A stretch of DNA of 64,000 nucleotides from Prunella strophiata (lineage: Eukaryota > Chordata > Aves > Passeriformes > Prunellidae): NCBI GenBank assembly GCA_036583965.1, contig JAZBQD010000014.1, positions 52,519,626-52,583,625 of the forward strand, read 5' to 3'. The notes beneath the pieces were generated by a model, which ran no database searches, was not told where the DNA came from, and saw only the letters and a list, made by a program, of their open reading frames with translations. How positions within the stretch are numbered: position 1 is the first letter of the stretch; each line of letters opens with the position of its first letter. Shown piece after piece: positions 26,469 through 37,800 of the stretch. Both the position numbers and the translations under genes were made by a program.

Positions 26469-26897
26469 AACAGGAGGGATGAAAGGAGGAAAAAGGGATG
26501 GGAGGCAGTAAGGTAGGCAAACCATAGAACCACACTTTAAAAAGCAGATGGTTAAACATTGAAACAAATTACCAAATTAAAAGGTTTACTCTTCATCATT
26601 TGGGTTTCCAGATTAAGTCTACGTGCTTTCTCAAACATGGCTTTCAGTGGAAAACAAAACATATGCTCATAAAGAAACACTTAGCACTGCAATATAGGTA
26701 TCCTTAACCACCTGTGACACATGGGAAGCTACCTCAAATGGTCTAAGGACCTAATGGTCTACCTCTCTCCTGTCCTGTAAGGTATACAACCAACAAACTG
26801 TTGTTGCAAGTATTGAGATCAATGGTTAAGCAAAATTTGCTCAAAACCTTGTATTAAGCATTATTTTCTCCTAAATTTTGCAATACATAAGCTGCAC

Positions 26898-26921
26898 AAA
26901 AAAAAAAAAAAAAAAAAAAAA
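26898..26921 (+). repeat. Poly(A) run, 24 bases
   Basis: Uninterrupted A run. It could be the tail of an old retroposed sequence on the + strand, but the 200 bases to its left show no family I recognise. Confidence 0.85.
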
Positions 26922-29900
26922 TCCACTTTATTAACTGAGTACATGCTTCATGGTTCCTTTTCTTTACAGTCACTTCATGCATGGCAAAAAATCATCTGGT
27001 ATTTTCTTTGAGATGAAATGCTGAGGGAGCTTGTTGCCTTTGTGGTCTAGGGCAGAAGTTCAAAATATGGCACAGGAAAACTGTCTTCTGCTGGCCACAA
27101 AACATTTATATTTTATATTGTCTGCAATAACTAATTTAAGAAAGGGGAGGAAATGCCAGACAGGCAAAGGATGATTAGGGAACAAAAAGTGTGAGAAATA
27201 GCTGAGGTGACCAAATGTCTTTATCATGACCCATGAGCTTTCTCACTCTGTTACTCCTGTTTGCCCCAACGACTGTCTTGCTGAGGGTGGGGCCAAGTAG
27301 CTGTTTGAGTGTTTTGACCACTATGGTATCAAGCATCAGGAGGGAGCCTGAGAAGCAACTCTGGATCATGGCAAGGTCAAGTCACATCCTTTTTGTCCTT
27401 GTTCTTTCCTGAGAGGCACAGCAGAACATGTTGTGCTGTGCTCATGACTGTACACTTACAGTCCCTTTTGCAGCATGCAGATGAGAGGACATGGCTAGGT
27501 CAAGACACAAACTAAACTGCTGGCCAGGGAAAAGAAATACTCCTCCACATAATTCTAGGCTGTAATTCAGGCATTCACATACCACTCCCAAGAGGCAAAC
27601 TGTGTGAGCTGACCCATTTTGGCAGATAAATTAGTTTATTGGCATGGACATAGACTCTCCCATACCAGTTAACCTCAGTGTCAGAGGCCAAGCCTGCACA
27701 CACTGACTTTTCAATCAGTGATGCACCCATGCTGTCCTCAGGATTTAGTCCAGGTAACAAACATGTCTTTGCATTTTTAGGGTTAATGAAGTTAGCCACA
27801 TCCTTGCCTAGCATTAACCAACATCTTTAGCAGCTATTCCTTGGAACTGACCCTGTCTCTTAAATTTTAATGTTCTTGAGCAAAAAGTATTTCCCATTTT
27901 TCTAAGCAGTGCATGTTGTTCTTGTCAATTTCAATGAATTATTTAATTATCAACTTGAAATCTCTTTATTTTCAGAGTAAACATCTGATTTATTATAGTT
28001 AAGCCAAGTAAAAATTATTCCATGTATTTGTGGTATATAATTTTAAATGTTGCAATGCCTTGAGACCTTGAGAAAGACCATATGTGTTTGCTTTAAAAGG
28101 CACTTCTGGTGTGGGTAAAATTTAAAACAGTGCATGCAAATAAGTAGTTGTAAGAAATCAAAAGAGAGTTCTCTACTCTTAATAGCTAATATTTATTATT
28201 GTTGCTACCACCATTCCTGGAGCCCAAAGTTCCAAAACTAGATTTCCTAATTTGACTTATTCATGAACAAACAAAAAGAACCAAAGTCTCTTATTCATTT
28301 GGAGGGGGAAAAAAAAAAAAAGTCAAGTTTGTTCCGATCTTCCATACTTCTCCCAGCTGAGCAGCTTATTGTACTACCAATGCAATGCAACAGATTGTGA
28401 AGGAGTCAAGGAGACATTCAAAAATAGATTTGTTCAGCCATACACTGCAAACAGCACATCTGTTATTGACAGAGTGAAAATAGAATCTGCAAGGAGTTAG
28501 CACTAAATGTAATTCAGACTCAGGAACAGAATTCTTGCCTAGATTTTACTTTCTTATTTTACTTAGGTAAAATTGTGTCCGCTTCACTACAATTGCCATA
28601 AGTACACACAGAGGGCCCCTTTTAAAGGTTCCTAGGCAATGAAAGGCACCATTCAAAATCATATATTACAGTTCATTCCACATCATGCTTGTGACACCTT
28701 CACAAATGTGAAAAATCTTGCTAAGAGAACAAAGAGATTGCAATAAAAAGAGCTCAAACTGTCGGGCAATTAAGGTTATCAAATCTCAGTGGACATGCCT
28801 TATTTTTTCACCTGGAAATGTTACATTGCAAGAAACTGAGAGTTTTAGCCCTTCTCCGATTTCTAGACAGTTCAGCATTCTGTGCAGCCAGTGTGTACAT
28901 TATTTTGATGCAATCTGGGTATCTAAGGACCCTTTCTGTATGCATCCAAGAAATTTCTTGAAAGTGCTACAGCATTCGTGGGAATATCAGAATACAAGCT
29001 ATTCATTTTCAGTAATTTGACTCCTGGAATGTAGTCCTAATTCATATCAGCTAACTTCAGCTATCTAAAAGTTTCTCTACAGTGTTTACTTTCCTATGTC
29101 CTCTACAACTGGGAGGGAGGACAGAGCATGTCCAGGTGGGTGACAGAGATTCCCAGCAGTATGATAAGGTACTAGGTTAGACTTGATATCAGTTTCTGCA
29201 TGGCTCAAGTCAGGTAAAAAGATTTGCAGCTTTTGCATATAGCTATTTTCCACTCTGGATATTCACATTCCACATATTTTACATTTACATTTTTTACACA
29301 GACCTGTCTGCTTCCAGAACAGTCTTCTCTGGACATGCACCCAGGTATTCAATATATTTTCCTAATCAGTGCACAAAGCACATTTCTTGGCAAGGTCTTA
29401 TTGGCTGCACATCATCCAAAACCACACTGAGTTGGATTGTTCATATCCTCATTACTGGAGCAGTAGGCATTTTTGAGAGGACAAGCCCATAAGTCATGTT
29501 TAGGGGTTGAGCAACCTGTTAATGGAAGGCAGAGCTTTTGTCCCAAATGTAAACAGCAGGCATCACAGTTTATCACCAGCTGATGGCAGGATGCTGTTAC
29601 CCACCACCATCTTCCAAGCGCACAGTCAGACACAGAACTGCAACAACCACCTATGAAAGAAAGCTGAATACAGGCAGTTTGGAATGTTTTGTCCTCTTAC
29701 AAAACTATATCTGACTGTGAGTATCTGCGCAGCAGCCTGTAGAAGGTTGCTCTGCTTCAGTGAATTGGATGAGGGACTTTAATTACCTGTTTGGCTCTTT
29801 TTAAGAGAATCAAATTTCTCCACAATTCCCAGACAAATACTGGCCCAGCAGAGATCTGCTAAAATGACCTGCTAAGACCTGGAGAAGGCTTGTTTTATTA

Positions 29901-30520
29901 TTAAAAAAAATAGATTTCTTTAGAATGGAAATGAATTGAAACCACAGCCAGCCTTCAAAGAGAAAGCAGGGTAATTACATTGCTACAAGGCAGTAGTTGA
30001 ATTACTGGTGTAAAGGAATACTCATACATGTAACTATCCCAAAGGTAATGTCATTATCAGGTTATATGTGATACAGATGCTATTGCTTCCCAGGCTGACT
30101 GCTTTCTCCTTTCATATAAATAGTCTTCTTGTATTCCCATTTTTACTGACTTATTTGCATCAGGATTTTTAGTCACTTAAGAAATTAATCACCTGCAAGT
30201 CTTAATGCAAGTCCCAGGGTGAGGAGATGGAGAGACTTTCTAGAGCACAACTGCCCCAATCTTGTGATTAAGAGCATTCTTCCTTCCCCAGCTAAATTTT
30301 ATTTAAAACTGGAAGTTAAACTGCTATTGTGAGGTTTCTCCTAACCTTAAGTACATTTGCTCCTAGTGCACAAATTGAAAGTTTCACATTAACAGTGTTC
30401 CTGCCATGTCTCTGATGTGGCATTTCCAGTCTTGGATGCACTACTGTCAGGTAAACAACCACCTGCTTTCTTCTGTAATTTGTTCACAGAAGCTTTTAAT
30501 TCTTTCCCCTCCTACTTACT

Positions 30521-30522
<2 letters not shown>

Positions 30523-30560
<38 letters not shown>
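30523..30560 (+). repeat. (AC)15(AT)4 microsatellite
   Basis: Fifteen AC dinucleotides (30523-30552) followed by four AT (30553-30560). Confidence 0.95.
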
Positions 30561-30561
<1 letters not shown>

Positions 30562-30778
30562 GGGATTACAGCTATGGAAAAATACCCTTGGTAAAACAAA
30601 ATAACTCAGACCAAGAAATACTAGGGACCAAAAGGGTTAGGATATCACTTTTTCTTCATGTGAAAAGCTTTGGTCTACACATTGCAATATCCTAGTTTTC
30701 TCCAAACTGCTGTATTTTATTTTCAGAATGACAGAATTTACAACAAAATACAGGAAAATAGCTATTATGTCTGCCCAG

Positions 30779-30832
30779 AAAAAAAAAAAAACCAAAACAA
30801 AACAAAAAACAAACAAAACAAAAAAAAAACCC
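30779..30832 (+). repeat. A-rich (CAAAA)n-like tract
   Basis: A runs broken by single C or CC, low complexity. Confidence 0.8.
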
Positions 30833-30948
30833 ATAATAAGATACCCTCAGTGTAGATTTTTAACTTCTTATACAAAGTTTTTTTAAATGTCTGTAGTTTG
30901 ACTTTCTAGATCAATAAAAACCATTCTGTTCTCAGTTCTGTTTTCTTT

Positions 30949-30965
30949 GGGCGGGGGTGGGGGGG
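30949..30965 (+). other. G-quadruplex-type tract
   Basis: G3-C-G5-T-G7 with single-base loops; the last run can supply two GGG blocks. The sequence meets the standard G4 pattern on the + strand. Confidence 0.75.
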
Positions 30966-33900
30966 AATCTCATGTAAATGTTTATCATGAGCTCAAACAG
31001 AAAGTAAAGTAAAGACATCTCAGGCAAAATCCTTGTGGGGATGGTTTCATCATATGAACAACCTGAATCAAAGTCTCAACACTGCTGAAAGCTGAAAAGC
31101 TTTTTTCTCTCCACTTGCCATGTTATTTCCTTTCTGCTTTGCTCCTTCCCCCTCTTCTCAATCTCTCTCCTTCCCCTTGCTCTAGCTCTGGGGTTCATCT
31201 GGGTGTCAGGTTTTCATGGTCTGTTTTCATGTCACTGTATCAACTGTAAAATAAGCTATTCTCTATCACAAGAATAATTTTATTCCACATTGGGCAATAC
31301 TGTATCACTTATTTTATCAGTTACAAAGCACTCAATGCTGGCCTGTTAGGTAGGCAAATCAATCTGTCATCTTAGAATGGTTACTGCTTTATTTCCTTTT
31401 CTTTCTGTTTAAATTCCACCTTGGGATGACTGCTTCCAGTGCAAACTTCAGTGCTTGCTTCAGCACAGAGATCACTGCAACAGTAGGACCATGATAACTT
31501 CACCAGGGCAACTAAATCAGGAACATGGCTTCCTTTGCTAAAAATACAATCAATAGGGAGAAAAGCAGGAATATTCAGAGAGATTTGACTATCTGACCTG
31601 TCCTGAAAATCCTTCCTCTTTTGTCACACCAGGAATCCACATCACCTCTACTCCTATGAGACATTTACATCAAGCTCCAAAGTTCACTAAGACCAATCTT
31701 ATAATGTACCTGCAACAAGAGGAAACACTTCTGAAGGTTGAAAACCAGCATGTCTTAGCTGGCAATCTGATTTTGCCTCAGCTATGCTTGGGCTATCAAC
31801 CTTATAGTGGAAGTGCTCATTTCAGTTCAGAAATACATTTCAAATGTCCAGATCAACAGAGCCTGGGCCTTTTATTAATAATGGAAGAGGATATAAGAAA
31901 CAATTGTCATAAGTTCAGCTCCCAGCTTTCAGGTGTCTCTACAGAGCACTGATGTCAGACCAGCTCACACTGCTGACCTACACACCATCTAGAACCTTCT
32001 GTTTTGCCAAGGATTTTCTTAGGAGAGGAAAAGAGTAACATGCATGTTGCAACATTGTATAGATGAATGTGCCAAGTTAGGGATGATAGAGCCGATGCAG
32101 GGATGTAAATCACTATGTCCAGAGGGTATGTGTCAGGGTGATGTGCAAACCTCAGCTAGTTCCTCTTGCATTGCAGATGAACCCTGAGTCATGTACAGGG
32201 CAAGTGCCTGTGTCCCCAAACAACCCGTGATAATGCATTGGTGGTTGGGCTTGCAGACAAGGTTTTATTTTTACACACAAACAAAAACCTTTTCCTGAAG
32301 CAGAAAGAAAACTGCAAACAAATGGTTTTATTTCTCCCATTTTTCACAGTGCAAACTTTGATTTGTGTTTGTTGTTAGTAAAGACTGCTGTGAGGACACA
32401 TAAAACTGAAGCTGAAAGATCGAACACCTTCCATGCTGGCTAGAGTGATCAGAGATCATGCAGGCATGCCAATACAGTAACAGCTCCTTCTAAATGAGGT
32501 GAACTGCAATCAAACACCTTCATTTTGTGAAAACCTCCAGGCCTAAAAGAGGCCAGAAAACAGCACTAAGTGTTGCTACCCAATACTTCCAGAGCAGGAA
32601 GAGCCATGGGGAAGAGGTACTGACCACAGTGAGAGGTGCCTATCAATCCACATCTAATTAAGATTAATGAAGGCAAACAATGCTATCTCTAATTATACCT
32701 ATTTAAAAGGCTTGTACAGTCAAAATAGGCCATCCATGTGCCTTTTTTCTTTCTTTTGTCTTAGCAATAGGTTAAAAAGTGTTTATTCTTCTTTGCTGCA
32801 AGGGACCTCTCTGGCTGTGTTTCCAAAAGCCTAAAAGATCAGGGAGATCAAGAGAGAAGAATGGGGTAGGGCTTCACAGTGAGGCCAGATATATCACAGA
32901 AGCTGTGTGTTGCTTGAACCAGAAGCCCTGGATTCCATACTCAGAAGAAATTGCATCTTTAGTTTTAAAGATTAAGTTCTAAGCTGACAGGCCCACTGCT
33001 GCCTAAGTATTGTCTAAAAACCATGTCTTTTCTCTGATTATAGAAAGCACCTCTGCTGGTAGGAGTGAGTGGGCAGATGAGCTGAGCTCCAGTCATGATT
33101 CCTCAACTTCCAAATAAATTTGTCTGAATAGTCAAAGTGAGGCAAGGGCCATGACTGTTTCACCATAAAGATATGCTGTTCCTGAGCAGCCACTTCTTGC
33201 ACTGTTTAGGTAGGTGTAATAGCAGCTCAGTAACTAACTACTGCACCCTCAGCAGCTGCAGTTGTTTGTTTGATAAAACAGCCCTAAGTCATCAGGATTC
33301 TGAACTCATGTGTCCTGCAGGACATCAGCTCAAACTTATTCAAGGAAATAAACTGATGGCTATAAAGGGTGTTCATGGCAAAGGCATGCAGAGAAGAGCA
33401 TGAGCAAGGAACTATTTCCCTAAACTGATAAAGGCACACACCTGGGAAGCAAAGTGGTTGGGGTTCAGTACCTACTCCAGTGGCTTTGAAAGAACTCTCA
33501 GCAAAACTAGTGCAGCAAAACCAAGAGAGACTACCCTGATCAGCCTGCAGCTCAGTTTCCTTCTCAAAGGTAGGCAGAAAGGATCTGAACTCAGATTTCA
33601 TTCCTTTTGTGACAACTGATATATACATAAAGGACATCAATACCATTTATCCCATTCCGCGATTTGATTTTATTAGATCTGTTCAGAAACAAATCAAAAC
33701 TAGGTTATAATCTATTCTCATGGTTTATTTTGACAAAAACCTGTCCATGCTGGGTAACTCTCTGTATGCAATCTGGTCCTTTCACCTCAGGGAGGGTAGA
33801 AGTTGGAAAGCAGAGATGATAATAGCGAGGATGATCCAAGACAGCAGTTTCTGTATAAGAGAAACCCAAATGGATGAGGAGTTTCCAGGTAGGAAAAAGA

Positions 33901-36200
33901 CAAATGAGTAAGGCTACAAACAATGAATGGTGCTGAAGAGGTGACGAGGTAATGACTATTCACTGTGTCTTGCCACACAAAACCTACAGGGCACCCACTG
34001 AAATTATTAGGTGTCAAATTAGGAGGAGAGAGCAGGTATTTCTTCACACAGTGCATAATTATATTGTCACAGGCATCTGTGCAGGCCAAAAGTGTTGATA
34101 AAGTCAAAAAGTCAGAGAAATTCAGTGAAGGCTGGTCCACTCATAAAAACCAGTAAAATTTTTAACAAAACAGTAGTTTTAATTCAACCTCTGACTCAGA
34201 AAGCAGGGCAGGAGAGATCACTGTTCACATTCTTTGTTCACTGTTCTAGTGCTTTCTCTGAGCATGACTGCTGCAGTGCTATACTGACATGCAAGCTACT
34301 GGGCTGTTTTCTGTACAGTGATGTGAAGGTTTTTAGTGTAATGTTAATTCTGGGTTATTTTTTGGCTGAGAAAATCAGTTACTCACACAGCTCACAGCTA
34401 GACAGAGACACAGAGGACACAGGAACCATCCTAACTCTGATGTCATTGTCAGGTAAACTCTAATTCCAATGTTTTGAATACCCATGCCCTTAAGCTCTAT
34501 CTACAGATGCAAAAACATTACATGAAGAGCATTAATTGAGTTATATCTCTAAAGTTACCATGATAAAAGTATTTATAGTGGAAAAACAAATACTAGACAA
34601 GTACCATATCTCACACAGAACAATGATACTTCACACTTTCTCCTGCTAGGAAGTATTTAACTTTCTACAAGTGTAACACTGCTTCTATGCTGTTTCCTAT
34701 GTTGTCCCCAATATGTCCTTTCTGAAACATGAAGGAGCAAATTAAGAAGCTTGTTTATTCAAGGATAAACAGTGCCATTCCTTTGCAGAACATCTTTGTC
34801 TATCTTGGGATGGAATTTGGTCCATCTCCTAGCACTGTACAATACCTTACAACCTAGTCTGGGCTGCTGCCAGAAAACTAATGTTTAAAACCACCTAAGG
34901 GAACAGCTCAAACTTGTTTAGCATTTCTACTAAGATTTCTACTCAGAGAAATCATAAGCTGGGGTAGGTAACATGGGGACTTGGACTAGTTCTTAGAAAA
35001 ATTCTTTTTCTTCTCCATGAAGGAGCATTAGCTAGTTAGTGCTCAAAATGGCTGGTTTGACTCTCATGGACACTGTCCCCTCTCAGGCTCTCTACTATGG
35101 AACCCACTAGTGAAAGTCCATGCCCAAACATAGCAACCCCTGCTCCTCCAAGCCCTCAGTGATGCTCAGGCAGCACTGAAATTTTTACAGAATTTTGACG
35201 GAGTACCATGACCTATGCCAAAAGAGATTATTTCCTGTTATAATAAGTTTGACAAATTAACAGAAAATAAAGTACTACTTTTTTTTTAACTTTGGAGCTC
35301 CTTGTACAATTTTCCCTAACCTAATGAACTCTGACAACAGAAGCCTAGGCTGCCTCCTATGGAAAACCTGAATTTTGTTTTGAAAACAAAAGCTTCTCAG
35401 AGGAACCTGTATTCTTCCCTAGGAATGAGACAGTTGCACCTCTATAAATCTGTCCTATTCAGCGTATCTCAATCAGACACCTAAAAGAGATGCAAAAAGA
35501 CACTCCATAAAAATTAAACAAGATGGAGTTTTAAAGAAAACCATTTCTGACAGGTAAAAATATCATAGTAGATAGCAGATGTAAATCATATGCTTGTGAT
35601 ATGTCTGCCCAGCTATACTAAGGAAAGAGTAAGAAAGGAATGAAAAAAAATTACATGTATGAGTCTAACTAGACAGAATAATTTCTCACTTTGAAATAAG
35701 CATTGAGCATGGAACAGTGTACCCTTCGAAAGTTACTGTGAAAACAGGCATTTGTCATCATGGTATGCAGGAAAAGAAGCTGAAAGGGTGAAGGCAACAC
35801 TTGTTCCATGTTCTTGCAAACACTGGGTCTCATTAGCTGCCTAATGAAAGTGGCAAAGCTTAGCTTTTCCACAAGTTCTTTTACCTTTTTTTTTTTTGTT
35901 TTCACTAAGCTGTTCACATAGACTCTGATGTCACTTAGTGGCCTAATACAAAAATGATCTGAACTTTAGAAGAATAAAACAAGAGGACAAGCAGGAAGCA
36001 GGCATTGTCTGCAGAGGAAGGTGCAGCAGGACACAGGGCACACCTGGCTGCTTTCCCCAGGAGCAGGGCGGCCATTCCTGCTGAGCTCCCCCATCTGAAG
36101 ATCGCACCATGATCCACGTGAGGAGTGTGATGGTAACTTGTTGCTGATCCAAGCTTCAAACTGCAATGCAAATTAAAGTCTAGTGAACATGCATGCCCCA

Positions 36201-36223
36201 GGAGGTAGGAGTTTCCTACCTCC
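36201..36223. repeat. Perfect inverted repeat, 10-bp arms
   Basis: GGAGGTAGGA, spacer GTT, TCCTACCTCC. A short hairpin on both strands with no clear function. Confidence 0.8.
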
Positions 36224-37191
36224 CAGACCCAAGTGAATGATCTTCCTCAGATCATTTATCTGGCAGGAAGCTATTTCCCTGCCTATTCCCAAAACACATC
36301 TGACCATTTGAGGAAATGTGACAGCACCCCTGCATTGGATTAATGCAGAGGACAACAGTAACCCATTCATTTACTAATTCTAACCAATTCTGGGTTTAAA
36401 ATCAGAAAATGAAGTCAGCCACAACACAGTGTTACATTTCACATCTGGAATGTGTGTTGCAGCTGCACTTCAGTCTCAAGGCAATTATTTCTATCCCAAA
36501 CCCAGTTGTTGTAAATAAATCTAATTAATTAGAATGTTTTTCCTGTGCCTTTACAGAAAAAACCCTCAGTATTTCAGCAGAACCATAACCCCCAGAAGTA
36601 GATTCTTGCTGCTGTTCTGCTCAGTTGTCCTAATTTATAAGAAATGTTCTCCAGTTAAATCTCCATCTATTTCCCACCCACATAAACTCAGTTTTATCTC
36701 AGATTTCTGAAAGTCTGCATCATTTCCCTGAAGCCTTAGTTTAATGCTAAGAAAATTAAAACTACTACATTCTGGAACATTTCTATACTGTTATTTTAGG
36801 TCCATTTCTTGGTTGTTTGGGTTTTTTTTTCTTCTTTAATGAGCAGCACACAGCTTACAAAAGTATTACAAACACTAAAAAAAATTGTGCACACTTCCCA
36901 AATTCCCTGGCTAGAATTCCCCTCCAGATGAGACAGCAAAAATGCTGCAAGTTGATAACTATTACCAGTGGACATTGTCACAAACCAGTAGACTAAACAG
37001 TTCCTTGTGTTCCTAGGAAACTCTTCTCTCTCTCCCATCAAACTGAAAAACAGACATCACTAAGATTATACTGTTCAAGTACAGTGATTTCCAGTTAAAA
37101 AAAAAAAAAAAAAATTCAATTTCCAAATGATTTTAAACTTTCTGAATGATGTCACACACAATTAAAATTTTGGTTAAGTAGGTTAAAAATG

Positions 37192-37199
37192 CTTTTATT
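37192..37199 (-). terminator. Minus-strand AATAAA signal
   Basis: The minus strand reads GCAATAAAAGC here. With the CpG island 150-600 bases to the right it could end a short minus-strand transcript. The TAA of the signal is also the stop of the minus-strand open frame 37803-37195. Confidence 0.3.
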
Positions 37200-37264
37200 G
37201 CAATTTACTGCTTTTTGTAATGCAACTGCAGCACAAAATACCCTGTTGCAGTGTCTTTGTATTT

Positions 37265-37330
37265 AAAAAAAAAAACAAAAAAAAAAAACAAAAAAAAAAA
37301 AAAAAAAAAAAAAACAAACAAAAAAAAAAA
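37265..37330 (+). repeat. A-rich tract with sparse C
   Basis: 66 bases of A with a few single C interruptions. It marks an abrupt boundary between AT-rich sequence to the left and the CpG island to the right. Confidence 0.9.
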
Positions 37331-37800
37331 CTTCGGTGGCGGAGACTTGAAGTCAATCGCACGCTGCGGGTTCCATTTTCTTTTAGCCGTGGTAATTCCA
37401 TGACCGTGCCCTGCCTACCCGGGCACCCCACGCTACCGGGCCGTGCGGTTTGACCCCAGGGCGCCAGGCCCGCAGCGAGCCCTGCGGGGGCAGGCGGGAA
37501 CGCTGCCCCAGCGAGAAAGCTCTGCCTGGAAATCTCCGGGCACCGGCCTTTATTTGTCAAAGTCCTAAACTCTTGTGTAAAAATAAGCAGGGACTCTCCG
37601 GGCGGGTTCACCGGGGCGGCCGAGGCCGCCCGGGCCGCGGCGGCTCCTGCGGCTGGCGGATGGCGAGCGCCATCTGGCGGCGGGCGGCGCTGCCCGCGCC
37701 CGGCCGGGCCCTCAGCGCGGCGGGAGCAGTTCCGGGTGCGCGGCCTGGCCGGGCCCGCACGGCCTGAGCCCGAGCCGGCGATAGGGCAGCGGCAATAAAC
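37331..37800. promoter_or_regulatory. Isolated CpG island, possible promoter of an unknown transcript
   Basis: About 470 bases that are strongly GC-rich and dense in CpG, in contrast to CpG-poor flanks. It contains a YY1-like ATGGCG element within GATGGCGAGCGCCATC (itself a near palindrome) and no TATA box. Moderately GC-rich sequence continues to about 38.13 kb. No protein family is recognised in either strand. CpG islands of this kind usually mark promoters in birds, so an unannotated lncRNA or alternative first exon is plausible. A GC-rich unique insertion or a silent island is the alternative. Confidence 0.55.

Larger units (their letters stand above)
24411..37180. other. Intergenic, no gene recognised
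   Basis: About 12.8 kb of AT-rich sequence with scattered A runs, one (AC)n microsatellite and two G-quadruplex-type tracts, listed separately. No ORF with a recognisable domain, no tRNA cloverleaf and no confident mobile element is seen. Confidence 0.6.
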
